From Roseovarius sp. MMSF_3350 (GTDB lineage: Bacteria > Pseudomonadota > Alphaproteobacteria > Rhodobacterales > Rhodobacteraceae), in NCBI RefSeq assembly GCF_030733425.1, contig NZ_JASHIZ010000008.1, positions 117,094-181,093 on the forward strand: 64,000 bases of DNA, written 5' to 3'. Positions 37,626-46,276 of the stretch are shown here, one piece after another. The notes beneath the pieces were generated by a model that searched no databases, had not been told where the DNA came from, and was given only the letters and a program-made list of their open reading frames with translations. The position numbers and the translations under genes are program-made. Position 1 is the stretch's first letter. Every line of letters begins with the position of its first letter.

Positions 37626-38478
37626 ATCCCTCGCAAATCGCGCCGCCGCCCGCATCACCGGATCGGCGGCGCTTTGCCTTTCGGCGATGCTGATTTCGGG
37701 TCCGGCAACAGCGCAAACCTCGGATCTCGTCTCGCAGAACGCGTTCCGCGTCTGCGCCGACCCGGCCAACTACCCCATGTCCAACAAAGAGGGCACGGGC
37801 TACGAGAACAAGCTGGCGGAACTCATCGCGTCCAAGCTGGAATTGCCGGTACAATACACCTGGTACCCCCAGGCGACTGGCTTCATCCGCAACACGCTCA
37901 AGATCAAGCGCTGCGACGTGGTGATGGGCTACGCCCAGGGGCACGAGCTGGTGCTGAACACCAACCACTATTTCAGCTCGGTCTATACGCTGATCGTGCC
38001 GCAGGACAGCACCCTCGCCTCGGTCGAGTCGCTCACCGACGACGCCCTGCAAGGCACCCGCATCGGCATCATCGCCGGCACGCCGCCTTCGGCGCATCTC
38101 GCGCGGCACGGCCTGATCGGCAAGGCCAAGCCCTACAACCTCGTCGTCGACCGCCGGCACGAGAACCCGGCGACCAACATGCTCGACGACCTCAAGGCCG
38201 GCGACATCGACGCCGCCATCCTCTGGGGCCCGCTCGGCGGCCCCCTGGTCAAGGCCGACTATCCCGGCATGAAGGTCATCCCCCTCATAAACGAGGAACT
38301 GCCCCCACGCCTCTTCTTCCGCATCACCATGGGTGTGCGCCAAGGTGAAAAGGTCTGGCAGCGCGAGCTCAACTCTCTGATCCGCCGCCATCAGGACGAG
38401 ATCAACGCACTCCTGGTCGAAGCCGGCGTGCCGCTGGTCAGCGACATGGGCAACGAGATGCTGGAAACCGGCCAGTGA
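37603..38478 (+). CDS. xoxJ: XoxJ, quinoprotein dehydrogenase-associated periplasmic binding protein
   Basis: 291 residues. Signal peptide (about 1-38), then a family-3-type solute-binding fold (FRVCADPANYPMSNKEGTGY, then RCDVVMGYAQGHELV and AAILWGPLGGPLV). It belongs to the XoxJ/MoxJ group, thought to help PQQ dehydrogenase maturation or activation; no transporter partner is implied. Coupled to xoxG and to the CxxxCW gene (ATGA overlap). Confidence 0.93.
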   Translation: MKMPAWAKSLANRAAARITGSAALCLSAMLISGPATAQTSDLVSQNAFRVCADPANYPMSNKEGTGYENKLAELIASKLELPVQYTWYPQATGFIRNTLKIKRCDVVMGYAQGHELVLNTNHYFSSVYTLIVPQDSTLASVESLTDDALQGTRIGIIAGTPPSAHLARHGLIGKAKPYNLVVDRRHENPATNMLDDLKAGDIDAAILWGPLGGPLVKADYPGMKVIPLINEELPPRLFFRITMGVRQGEKVWQRELNSLIRRHQDEINALLVEAGVPLVSDMGNEMLETGQ

Positions 38479-39020
38479 ACCGCCTGCTGGTGGCCCTTGC
38501 CCTCGCGGCCGGGGCTGCCACCGCAGTCCCCGCCGGGGACGTGACCGAGCCCTCCGACTACCGCATGGACCACTACCGCGCCCCGGTGCCAGCGACGCTC
38601 AAGGGCGGCACCGTCATCGACACGGAAGACGCCCACGCCCTCTGGCAGTCTGGCGAAGCCGCCTTCATCGACGTCCTCCCCCGCCCTCCGAAACCCGAAA
38701 ACCTGCCCGAAGGCACCATCTGGCGCGACAAGCCCCGGGCCAGCATACCCGGCGCGGTCTGGCTGCCCAACGTGGGCTATGGCGCCCTGGCCGACGTCAC
38801 CGCCGATTATTTCCGCGCCGGGCTCGATCACGCCACTGGCGGCGATCCCGATCGCCCGGTCGTCTTCTTTTGCCTGGCCGAATGCTGGATGAGCTGGAAC
38901 GCCGCGAAACGCGCGATCGAATGGAACCATTCGCCGGTCTACTGGTTTCCCGATGGTACGGACGGGTGGGCGTTTCAGGACTTTCCGCTAGAGGAAACAG
39001 TGCCGTTCCCTACCCCCTGA
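38475..39020 (+). CDS. PQQ-dependent catabolism-associated CW-motif protein (rhodanese-like)
   Basis: 181 residues with a signal peptide (about 1-20). The C-terminal half looks like a rhodanese fold with the active-loop-like FFCLAECWMSWNAAKRA; the two Cys are three residues apart and followed by Trp. This family travels with PQQ dehydrogenase clusters; its role, perhaps in disulfide or cofactor handling, is unproven. Starts inside the xoxJ stop (ATGA). Confidence 0.85.
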   Translation: MNRLLVALALAAGAATAVPAGDVTEPSDYRMDHYRAPVPATLKGGTVIDTEDAHALWQSGEAAFIDVLPRPPKPENLPEGTIWRDKPRASIPGAVWLPNVGYGALADVTADYFRAGLDHATGGDPDRPVVFFCLAECWMSWNAAKRAIEWNHSPVYWFPDGTDGWAFQDFPLEETVPFPTP

Positions 39021-39120
39021 CAGGCGCTGAAGCGCAGTTAATTTGCCGTTTGGCCGGGTCGACCCATATGTTTTGAAAGCGACTCACGCAACGAAAACGC
39101 AAAGACCTGGGAGTGGAACA

Positions 39121-40671
39121 TTGAATGACAAGTTGATTTACGGGGTCCTGATCGCGGCCGTGGCCGTACTCCTTGCGGTGGCAGCCCTGCGCCCGAGACC
39201 CGAACCGCTGGGCGATCAGACCGCCCAAGCCAACGCCGAAAGCTCCGAGCAAGAGACGGCCGCGGCCGAGGGCGACAGCGAAGCTTCCGAGGAAGACGCT
39301 GCCGCCGAGAGCGAAAGCCAAGGTGCCGGGCAGGAAACTGCCGCCGCTGAAGGCGAAAGTGAAGGCTCCGAAGAGCAAGCCGCCGCCGCCGAGAGCGACA
39401 GCGAAGACTCCGAAGAGCAGATCGCATTCAACGAGAGCGACACCGAAGGCTCCGAAGAGCAGGCCGCATCCGCCGAGAGCGGCACCGAAGGCTCCGAAGA
39501 GCAGACCGCATCCGCCGAGAGCGGCACCGAAGGCTCCGAAGAGCAGACCGCCGCCGAGAGCGGCACCGAAGGCTCCGAAGAGCAAACCGCATCCGCTGAG
39601 AGCGGCAGCGAAGGCTCAGAAGAGCAGACCGCCTCCGCTGAGAGCGACACCGAAGGCTCAGAAGAGCAGGCCGCATCCGCCGAAAGCGGCACCGAAGGCT
39701 CAGAAGAGCAGACCGCCTCCGCCGAGAGAGGCACCGAAGGCTCCGAAGAGCAGGCCGCCGCCGCCGACAGCGACACCGAAGGCTCTGAAGAGCAGACCAC
39801 ATCCGCCGCGAGCGACACCGAAGGCTCAGAAGAGCAAGCCGCATCCGCCGAGAGCGGCACCGAAGGCTCCGAAGAGCAGACCGCCGCCGCCGAGAGCGGC
39901 ACCGAAGGCTCCGAAGAGCAAACCGCCTCCGCCGAGAGCGGCACCGAAGGCTCCGAAGAGCAGGCCGCATCCGCCGAAAGCGGCACCGAAGGTTCCGAAG
40001 AGCAGGCCGCCGCCGAGAGCGACAGCGAGGGCTCAGAAGAGCAAGCCGCATCCGCCGAAAGCGGCACCGAAGGCTCCGAAGAGCAGACCGCATCCGCCGA
40101 AAGCGATAGCGAGGACTCAGAAGAGCAAACCGTATCCGCCGAAAGCGGCACCGAAGGTTCCGAAGAGCAAGCCGCATCCGCCGAGAGCGACAGCGAGGGC
40201 TCCGAAGAGCAGACCGCCTCCGCCGAGAGCGATAGCGAGGGCTCAGAAGAGCAGACCGCCTCCGCCGCGAGCGACTCCGAAGGCTCCGAAGAGCAGGCCG
40301 CCTCCGCCGAGAGCGGCAGCGAAGGCTCCGACGGCTCGCAATCCAGCGCCGACAAGATCGCAGCGCTCGAAGAACGCGTTGCCGCGCTCGAGGCGCAGCT
40401 CAGCCAAGGCGGCTCCGGCAATAACGGCGGCGGCTCTGAGTCGGGCGAAGATACTGAAACCTTCGGCGTCGGCTCCACCGCGATGCTGAACGGTGGCGAC
40501 ATCCGCATCTTCGTCAGTTCCATCGCCGATGACACCGTGCGCTTCGCAGTCAACGGGTTCAACCTGCAATCCGCCGAGTCCGGCTCCGAGGTCGAGCTCG
40601 ACAACGGCTGCACGCTGACCGTCGAAAGCGTCGAGAACAAAACCGCACGCTTCGCCTCGGCCTGCGAATAA
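39121..40671 (+). CDS. Acidic 14-residue-repeat protein with membrane anchor and C-terminal domain
   Basis: 516 residues, not recognised as a known family. One membrane helix (about 7-23) is followed by Glu/Ser/Ala-rich lead-in and then about 23 tandem units of a 14-residue motif like ESGTEGSEEQTASA (two units have 13). The repeat part (about residues 77-396) carries four to five acidic residues per unit and only one Arg. A short coiled coil (KIAALEERVAALEAQL), a Gly/Ser linker and a small beta-rich C-terminal domain with two Cys follow. TTG start with GGGAG ahead. Located right behind xoxFGJ. Topology uncertain; orientation outside the cytoplasm is suggested by the Cys pair. Confidence 0.85.
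   Translation: MNDKLIYGVLIAAVAVLLAVAALRPRPEPLGDQTAQANAESSEQETAAAEGDSEASEEDAAAESESQGAGQETAAAEGESEGSEEQAAAAESDSEDSEEQIAFNESDTEGSEEQAASAESGTEGSEEQTASAESGTEGSEEQTAAESGTEGSEEQTASAESGSEGSEEQTASAESDTEGSEEQAASAESGTEGSEEQTASAERGTEGSEEQAAAADSDTEGSEEQTTSAASDTEGSEEQAASAESGTEGSEEQTAAAESGTEGSEEQTASAESGTEGSEEQAASAESGTEGSEEQAAAESDSEGSEEQAASAESGTEGSEEQTASAESDSEDSEEQTVSAESGTEGSEEQAASAESDSEGSEEQTASAESDSEGSEEQTASAASDSEGSEEQAASAESGSEGSDGSQSSADKIAALEERVAALEAQLSQGGSGNNGGGSESGEDTETFGVGSTAMLNGGDIRIFVSSIADDTVRFAVNGFNLQSAESGSEVELDNGCTLTVESVENKTARFASACE
39349..40308 (+). repeat. 42-bp tandem repeat array inside the acidic repeat gene
   Basis: 960 bases equal 21 units of 42 bp plus two of 39 bp. Units vary mainly at codons 3-4 (GlyThr, AspSer, AspThr, GlySer) and at the last four codons. 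The variation keeps the reading frame, so the array is under coding selection. Long open frames exist in other frames here, but only because of the repeat. Confidence 0.92.
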
Positions 40672-40680
40672 TCCAGAGCC

Positions 40681-40709
40681 GACCCCGGGCGCTTTCCGCG
40701 TCCGGGGTC
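40681..40709. terminator. Bidirectional terminator between convergent genes
   Basis: GACCCCGG (40681-40688) pairs with CCGGGGTC (40702-40709), followed by AGCCCTTTTC. It lies between the acidic repeat gene (plus) and the second SoxYZ-like gene (minus). The stem is strong but the T-tract short and offset. Confidence 0.6.
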
Positions 40710-40717
40710 AGCCCTTT

Positions 40718-41527
40718 TCAGTATCCGGTCAGTTTCTTGTGCGCGTGGGCGACGGTGCCATCGGTATCTGTCATCTTAACGTCGACCGCCTGCGCCCGGC
40801 TCGGCACCGACAGCGCCACCTGCGGGTTCTCCGACAGCGAAATCGAGCCAGTCATCTCGACATATCCGGCGCCATCCAGGTCGATCTCGACCGTCTCGAC
40901 ATAGCGCATCGGGATGAACAGCAGCGAAATCTGGTCCATCTGCATCCCCGAATGCGACGGGTGCGAAATGTCCACGTCCATCCGGTTCAGCCGATTGGCC
41001 AGCTTGTCCACCGCACTCTGCCCCAGTCCGGTCAAACGCCCGGCCAGTTCGATTTCCATCCGCCCCAGCGTTTCCAGCGCCAGCTTAGGGTCGGTCCCCG
41101 GCGGGGCCGCACAGGCCCCCTGTCCCGATGTCTTGACGAAGGCCTCAGAGGCGAACAGCCGCCCGTCGGTCGTCTCCGCCACCACATGCATCGGCGTCGG
41201 CCCGTTGATCCGCATGGTCACGTCGAAAAAGAATGCCGGCAACGGGGTATCCAGGTCAAAGACCGCCGAGACCGGCATCGGGTTCTCGTCGATCACCAAC
41301 GTCACGCTGGCAATCTCGGCCCCCTCCGGCGCCACCACATGCGCCGCCAACTGCGTGCGCGCATCGTTGCCCGTCCGGTACGGCGCGTCGATGGCGATCA
41401 CCTCGGCGCCATCCAAGAGCACCCGCTCGCCATACATCTCGGCGCTCAGGTCCTCCCAGGTGCCCGCCAGGGCCGGCATCGCCATCAGACACAGCGCCCC
41501 CAGCGCGCGCATGGATGTTGCGATCAT
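40718..41527 (-). CDS. Quinoprotein dehydrogenase-associated SoxYZ-like carrier (copy 2)
   Basis: 269 residues with a signal peptide (about 1-21). Same layout as the copy at 29947: a SoxY-like domain whose Cys site reads GQGACAAPP, then a SoxZ-like domain (VDISHPSHSGMQMDQISLLF, IPMRYVETVEIDL). ATGA overlap with the beta-propeller gene. Two diverged copies in one island suggest separate partners. Confidence 0.85.
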   Translation of the reverse strand: MIATSMRALGALCLMAMPALAGTWEDLSAEMYGERVLLDGAEVIAIDAPYRTGNDARTQLAAHVVAPEGAEIASVTLVIDENPMPVSAVFDLDTPLPAFFFDVTMRINGPTPMHVVAETTDGRLFASEAFVKTSGQGACAAPPGTDPKLALETLGRMEIELAGRLTGLGQSAVDKLANRLNRMDVDISHPSHSGMQMDQISLLFIPMRYVETVEIDLDGAGYVEMTGSISLSENPQVALSVPSRAQAVDVKMTDTDGTVAHAHKKLTGY

Positions 41528-42456
41528 TCCGTGCCTCCTCCCGACAGGAACATGCCAAAGGCCCGCGGGCCGTCGCATGTCTCCACGTCATATATCACGT
41601 CCAGCGTTCGTGCGTCCATCACGGTCACCGTGTTCTCGAACCAGTTGGCAAAGACCACGCGGGTCCCGTCCGCCGTGGCGTCAATCCCTTCGGGATACTC
41701 GCCGACGCTGACCTCCTCCACCGCCTCAAGCGTCTCAAGGTCGATCACGCTCAAGGAGTTCGCATACTGGTTGGTCACGAAGGCCCGACCGCCTGCGAAG
41801 GCCACGCCATAGGGCCGCTCGCCCACCGGCACCGTGGCCAGCACCGTGCCCACGGACGCATCCACTACGCTTACGTCATTGCTGCCCACGTTGCCCACGA
41901 ATAGCCGCCCATCCGGCGCGAAGCCGAGCCCATAGGGCCGCACGCCCACATCCACCCGGTGCAAGACCTCCAGGGTCTCGGCATCGAAAACCGACACCCG
42001 GTCGGCATCCTTCTCGGCACTGGCCAGGAACCGGCCATCTTCCGACAGAGCGATCCCAGCCGGCTCCGCCCCGGTCTTCAGCTCGGCCAGAACCTCCAGC
42101 GTCTCGGCATCCAACACCCAAAGCCGCGCATTGTACCAGTCCGACACGTACAGCCGCCCGCGCGCGGCATCCAGCGCCACGCCGGTCGGCCCGCCATCCA
42201 GCACCGTTTTGGTCAAAAGCCTGCCGGTGAGCGTGAAACGCCGCACGGTCTTGGTATCCGGGGAGACGGAATAGACCGCATCGCCGCCAACGGCGACCCC
42301 GGCAGGCTTGCCCGCCACGTCCCAGCGTTCGATCTCGGCCCCTTGGGCCACATCGATCACGCTCAACGCATCGGCAGGCTGACAGGTGACAAAGGCCGTC
42401 TGCCCGGCCACCGGCGTGGCCAGGCAAACCGCCATCAGTTCAAGAACCCGGCGCAC
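41524..42456 (-). CDS. Exported YVTN-type beta-propeller protein
   Basis: 310 residues. A short signal peptide is followed by about seven repeats of the YVTN type, with recurring NxxSVIDxxTxxVxxxVPVGxxPxGVA patterns (e.g. NSLSVIDLETLEAVEEVSVG). GTG start, favoured because it gives the signal peptide a basic N-terminus; an ATG seven codons later is the alternative. In the GTG reading it overlaps the SRPBCC gene by 17 bases. Similar propellers accompany PQQ alcohol dehydrogenases. Confidence 0.85.
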   Translation of the reverse strand: MRRVLELMAVCLATPVAGQTAFVTCQPADALSVIDVAQGAEIERWDVAGKPAGVAVGGDAVYSVSPDTKTVRRFTLTGRLLTKTVLDGGPTGVALDAARGRLYVSDWYNARLWVLDAETLEVLAELKTGAEPAGIALSEDGRFLASAEKDADRVSVFDAETLEVLHRVDVGVRPYGLGFAPDGRLFVGNVGSNDVSVVDASVGTVLATVPVGERPYGVAFAGGRAFVTNQYANSLSVIDLETLEAVEEVSVGEYPEGIDATADGTRVVFANWFENTVTVMDARTLDVIYDVETCDGPRAFGMFLSGGGTE

Positions 42457-42982
42457 CGAACCGCTCGGTCAGCGCGTCGAGCCCTGCCTGGTAGACGCCG
42501 CTCACGGCCGCAATCGCCGCCTCGTCGTTCAGTTCGGGCGGCGGATCGTTGTTCGGATAGCCGCGATAGAACGCCCCGCGCCATTCCACGATAGATCCGC
42601 CCCCGTCACGCGGCTTCACCGTCAGGTGAGACGAGTAATTCGTCACCGGCAGCGTCTCGACCGCCACCTCGGTGATCCGATAGGAATACGACATCTTCTC
42701 GGCATCGTATTTGTAGAGCACCTCGTCGATGGTCGGCCCACCGTCCTCGCCCAGCGTCAGAACCCGCGTGGCGTCGATCTCGTTGCCGCCCTCGCCTTGG
42801 GTCGAATGCACCGCCGGGTGCCAGGACATGTCCTGGAAATTCCCGATCGCCTCCCAGACCTCTGCCGGGTCGGCCGCCACTTCGGTGGCCAGCGTCACCT
42901 TCTGCCGTGTCGGCCCGTGTGCCAGCGCAATGCCCGGCAGCATCAACGCCGTCAGGCTTGCCATGAACACTCGTCTTCTCAT
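42440..42982 (-). CDS. Exported SRPBCC (polyketide cyclase-like) protein
   Basis: 180 residues with a signal peptide ending near ALAHG (about 22). The START/SRPBCC fold is indicated by VAADPAEVWEAIGNFQDMSWHPAV, then RVLTLGEDGGPTIDEVL and GGSIVEWRGAFY. Such domains bind hydrophobic ligands; an exported version in a PQQ island might handle a small organic molecule. Coupled by ATGA to the gene before it. Confidence 0.8.
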   Translation of the reverse strand: MRRRVFMASLTALMLPGIALAHGPTRQKVTLATEVAADPAEVWEAIGNFQDMSWHPAVHSTQGEGGNEIDATRVLTLGEDGGPTIDEVLYKYDAEKMSYSYRITEVAVETLPVTNYSSHLTVKPRDGGGSIVEWRGAFYRGYPNNDPPPELNDEAAIAAVSGVYQAGLDALTERFGAPGS

Positions 42983-43485
42983 GTATCTTCCTCCCTGAAG
43001 ATTCGGTTTTTCAAGATTTGTCGCATCCCCCGCGCCCAGATCTCGTCGGAGCTGCCGCGCACGCTGACGCTGCCGCCCTTCACGATCTCGCCGCTGGCGG
43101 CATCCTTCAACTGGACCGCGATGGACACCAGTACGGGCGACACCATGTTGACCTCGCCCACCAGGATGAACTCCGCGCCCAGCGTCTCGGCCATGCGGAT
43201 GTCACACCCGTAACAGCTTGCCGGGTTGCTCACGCGCTCCAGTTCCTCCGCCACCGGCGCAAGGTCCAAAAGCGTGTAGCCCTCGGCCTCGAATCGCTCC
43301 GCCAGCATCCCTTCAAGCATCTCCACCCGCGCCAGATCGGCATTGTCCGGCCCCTCGGCCATCAGCGAAGAAGATTGTGTCGTCTGGTCCGAACTGTCCT
43401 CCAGATGCAGCCCGAAAAAGGCCACCTCCCCTTGCGCGTGCGCAGCCGGGGCGAAAGCCAGGAACAGGAACAATATCAATCGCAT
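42979..43485 (-). CDS. Exported DUF3280-like protein
   Basis: 168 residues. Signal peptide (about 1-18), then a conserved AEGPDNADLARVEMLEGMLAE block and two Cys in ASCYGCDIRMAETLGAEFIL. I recall the fold as DUF3280/DUF2380-like, often seen in methanol and PQQ clusters; no function is known. First gene of the minus-strand run down to the second SoxYZ-like carrier. Confidence 0.7.
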   Translation of the reverse strand: MRLILFLFLAFAPAAHAQGEVAFFGLHLEDSSDQTTQSSSLMAEGPDNADLARVEMLEGMLAERFEAEGYTLLDLAPVAEELERVSNPASCYGCDIRMAETLGAEFILVGEVNMVSPVLVSIAVQLKDAASGEIVKGGSVSVRGSSDEIWARGMRQILKNRIFREEDT

Positions 43486-43606
43486 ACAGACGTTCTTAGA
43501 AGTTAAGAGTCGCCCTTCATTCTGCGTTGCGTACAGTTATTGCGAAACACGGCAATTGGTATTGGTCGGGCCGCGAGAGGCAATCTGGCGGTAAGGGAGG
43601 ATAAAA
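43486..43606. other. Divergent intergenic region inside the island
   Basis: About 120 bases between the DUF3280-like gene (minus) and the ABC binding-protein gene (plus). Promoters for both must lie here; no clear boxes were recognised apart from the ribosome site GGGAGG at 43595-43600. Confidence 0.4.
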
Positions 43607-44812
43607 GTGCTGAACCGTTTTGCGACGCTTTTCGCGGCCGCGCTGCTCTGCGCCGCCACGCTGATTTTCACCGCAGGATCTGCCGCCGCGATCGACGTGC
43701 GCGCCGCCGTCTTGCGCGTCGATTACCAGGTCCAGCGCCCGATCTCGCGCTTCGACGAGGCGCCCGAGGATCTGGGCTTCGCCGGCGCCGCGCTGGCCGA
43801 TCAGGACAACAACTCCACCGGCAGCTTCATGGGCCATACCTACGAGACGGTCAAGAAATCCGCCGCGCCCGACACCGCCGATGCCGCCCTTGATGAGATT
43901 CTCGCCGAAGGCATCCGCCTGATCGTCGTTCATGCCCGGGAAGAGGACGTTCTGCGCCTTGCCGACCGTGCCGCCGAGGATGGCGCGCTGGTCTTCAACG
44001 CCCACGCCGGCGACATGCCGATGCGCAACGAGGAATGCCGCGCCAACCTGCTGCATACCGCCACCAGCTATGCCCAGCAGGCCGACGCCATCGCGCAATT
44101 CGCCATCTGGAAAAAGTGGCCCCGCTGGGTGCTCATTTCCGGCTCCAACCCCGCCGATATCGCGCTGGCCGACGCCTATCGCCGCGCCGCCACCAAGTTC
44201 GGCGCCGAGATCGTCGAGGAACGCGTGTTCGAGGACACCGGCGGCGCCCGCCGCACAGATTCGGGCCATGCCCAGGTGCAGCGCCAACTGCCCACCTTCA
44301 TGCAGGGCCTGCCCGAGCATGACGTGGTCATCACCGCCGACGAAACCGATTATTTCGCCGCCTACCTCACCTATCACATGTGGGATCCGCGCCCTGTCAT
44401 GGGCTCCTCGGGCCTGCGCCCGGTGCAGATGCACGGCGGGCACGAATCCTACGGCGCGACCCAGCTTCAGACCCGCTTCGAGGAACTGGCGGGCCGCTAT
44501 ATCAAGGATGCCGACTACAACGTCTGGATCGCCCTGCGCGCCGTGGGCGAGGCGGTGACCCGCGCCCAGACCGCCGAGCCCGACGGCGTGAAAGAGTACC
44601 TCCTGTCCGATCAATTCGAACTGGCCGGCTTCAAGGGGCAGGAAGTCACCTTCCGCGACTGGAACGGCCAGATGCGCCAGCAGGTCATGCTCTATGACGG
44701 CCGCATCACTGTCAGCGTCAGCCCGCAGGAAGGGTTCCTGCACCAGAACGCCGTGCAGGACACGCTCGGCCTCGACCGCCCGGAATCGGCCTGCACGGCC
44801 TTCAGCAACTAA
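43607..44812 (+). CDS. Periplasmic binding protein of the PQQ-dependent alcohol dehydrogenase ABC system
   Basis: 401 residues. Signal peptide (about 1-29), then a two-lobe Leu/Ile/Val-binding-type fold (GIRLIVVHAREEDVL, NEECRANLLHTATSYAQQAD, then a hinge and ETDYFAAYLTYHMW). It belongs to the branchain-type binding proteins that accompany PQQ alcohol dehydrogenases. GTG start with GGGAGG six bases ahead. The matching ATPase (48882) and permease (49598) lie 4 kb downstream. Confidence 0.85.
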   Translation: MLNRFATLFAAALLCAATLIFTAGSAAAIDVRAAVLRVDYQVQRPISRFDEAPEDLGFAGAALADQDNNSTGSFMGHTYETVKKSAAPDTADAALDEILAEGIRLIVVHAREEDVLRLADRAAEDGALVFNAHAGDMPMRNEECRANLLHTATSYAQQADAIAQFAIWKKWPRWVLISGSNPADIALADAYRRAATKFGAEIVEERVFEDTGGARRTDSGHAQVQRQLPTFMQGLPEHDVVITADETDYFAAYLTYHMWDPRPVMGSSGLRPVQMHGGHESYGATQLQTRFEELAGRYIKDADYNVWIALRAVGEAVTRAQTAEPDGVKEYLLSDQFELAGFKGQEVTFRDWNGQMRQQVMLYDGRITVSVSPQEGFLHQNAVQDTLGLDRPESACTAFSN

Positions 44813-44821
44813 GGGGAACAC

Positions 44822-45796
44822 ATGAAACTCAAGGCACTCCTTCTGACCTCCGCCCTGGCGCTCGCCGCCGGGCCCGCGCTGGCCGGCAAGGCCTTCGTCA
44901 CCAACGAACGCGGCAACACCATCACCGTGATCGACACCGAAACATGGGAAGTGACCGACGAGTTCTTCGCCGGCAACCGCCCCCGCGGCATCACCGCCAG
45001 CCCCGACGGCACCAAGATCTATGTCTGCGCCTCCGACGACAACCTCGTCCGTGTGTTCGATTCGGCAACCTACGAGGAATTACCCTCGCTGCCCTCCGGC
45101 CCCGATCCCGAGCTTTTCATCATCGAGCCTTCGGGCAAGCGGCTTTATATCGCCAACGAGGATGACAACCTGGTGACCGTCACCGACACCGAAAGCCGCA
45201 CCGTGCTGGCCGAGGTCCCCGTGGGCGTCGAGCCCGAAGGGATGGGCATGAGCCCCGACGCCAAGTGGGTGGTGAACACGTCCGAAACCACCAACATGGC
45301 GCATTTCATCTCGACCGAGGATTACACGATCAAGCACAACATCCTTGTCGACCAGCGCCCGCGCTACGCCCAGTATACCGCGGACGGCACGCGCCTTTTC
45401 GTGACGTCCGAGATCGGCGGCACGGTCAGCGTCATGGACATCGCCGAGGACGGTACGCCCACCCTGATCGAGAAGATCAGCTTCGAGGTTCCCAACATAC
45501 AGCCCGAGTGGCTGCAACCCGTGGGCGCCAAGGTCACCTCCGACGGCAAGCGCCTTTTCGTGGCGCTCGGCCCGTCGAACCGCGTCGCCGTGGTCGACGC
45601 CCAAAGCCTCGAGGTGCTGGACTACATCCTCGTGGGCCAGCGCGTCTGGCAGCTCGATTTCACGCCGGACGAGAAATACCTGCTGACAACCAACGGCAAT
45701 TCCAACGACATCACCGTCATCGACGTGGCCAAGGAAGAGGCCGTGCGCTCCATCCAGGTTGGCGAACAGCCCTGGGGCGTGGTGACCATCGAATAA
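44822..45796 (+). CDS. PQQ-dependent catabolism-associated beta-propeller protein
   Basis: 324 residues. Signal peptide (about 1-21) and seven YVTN-like repeats (GKAFVTNERGNTITVIDTET, RPRGITASPDGTKIYVCASD and so on). It matches the propeller family found with PQQ-linked catabolism. Nine bases after the binding-protein gene, so same transcript. Possibly a scaffold or ligand-binding partner of the dehydrogenase. Confidence 0.88.
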   Translation: MKLKALLLTSALALAAGPALAGKAFVTNERGNTITVIDTETWEVTDEFFAGNRPRGITASPDGTKIYVCASDDNLVRVFDSATYEELPSLPSGPDPELFIIEPSGKRLYIANEDDNLVTVTDTESRTVLAEVPVGVEPEGMGMSPDAKWVVNTSETTNMAHFISTEDYTIKHNILVDQRPRYAQYTADGTRLFVTSEIGGTVSVMDIAEDGTPTLIEKISFEVPNIQPEWLQPVGAKVTSDGKRLFVALGPSNRVAVVDAQSLEVLDYILVGQRVWQLDFTPDEKYLLTTNGNSNDITVIDVAKEEAVRSIQVGEQPWGVVTIE

Positions 45797-45813
45797 TGAA
45801 GGAGACAGAAAAG

Positions 45814-46263
45814 ATGAAGAAACTGATGATGGCCGCAGCCACCGCCGCCACCTGCCTCACCGGCCCCGCCGCCGCCGCACCGCTCTGCGACGACCTCGGC
45901 TTTGCCGGTCTGCTGGCCGCCTGCAACCGCGGTGACGACATCCCGATCACCCTCGCCTCGGGTCAGCCCCTGCACGAAACAGGCTCCGTGAACCTGCAAT
46001 CGGGCGCCTATTACACGCTTGAAATAACCGCCGACGGCTCGGCCGAGCTGGCCGTCACCGGCAGCGATTTCTTCCGCGCGATCTGGATGAACGAAATCGT
46101 CATCAACCAGATCGAGATCCGTCCCATGGCCGTCGATTCGCTCGAATTCGACAAGGCGGGCGTCGCCACGATCTCGTTCATCGCCATCAAGCCGGGCAGC
46201 CACACGCTGCGCATCCCCGGCTCCACCGGCGAAACGCAACAAGTCACCTTCAACATCCAGTAA
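45814..46263 (+). CDS. Small exported protein, possibly cupredoxin-like, function unknown
   Basis: 149 residues. Signal peptide (about 1-22). The mature part is beta-rich (SGAYYTLEITADGSAELAVT, ATISFIAIKPGSHTLRIPGS) and looks like a cupredoxin-type sandwich, but the Cys and Met copper ligands are missing at the C-terminal loop. Start set at the ATG eight bases after AAGGAG; another ATG six codons earlier overlaps the upstream stop. Conserved neighbour position suggests a role in the PQQ system. Confidence 0.7.
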   Translation: MKKLMMAAATAATCLTGPAAAAPLCDDLGFAGLLAACNRGDDIPITLASGQPLHETGSVNLQSGAYYTLEITADGSAELAVTGSDFFRAIWMNEIVINQIEIRPMAVDSLEFDKAGVATISFIAIKPGSHTLRIPGSTGETQQVTFNIQ

Positions 46264-46276
46264 CGGAGCCTTGAAA

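Noticed and set aside
39349..40308. CRISPR-like periodic array
   Set aside because: The units are directly adjacent 42-bp coding repeats without unique spacers and keep the reading frame.
39173..40640. Long alternative-frame readings over the acidic repeat gene (a Lys/Pro/Arg-rich frame on plus, Ser/Glu- and Arg/Leu-rich frames on minus)
   Set aside because: They exist only because a 42-bp repeat without stops is open in several frames. The accepted frame alone has a ribosome site, a membrane helix and a non-repetitive C-terminal domain.
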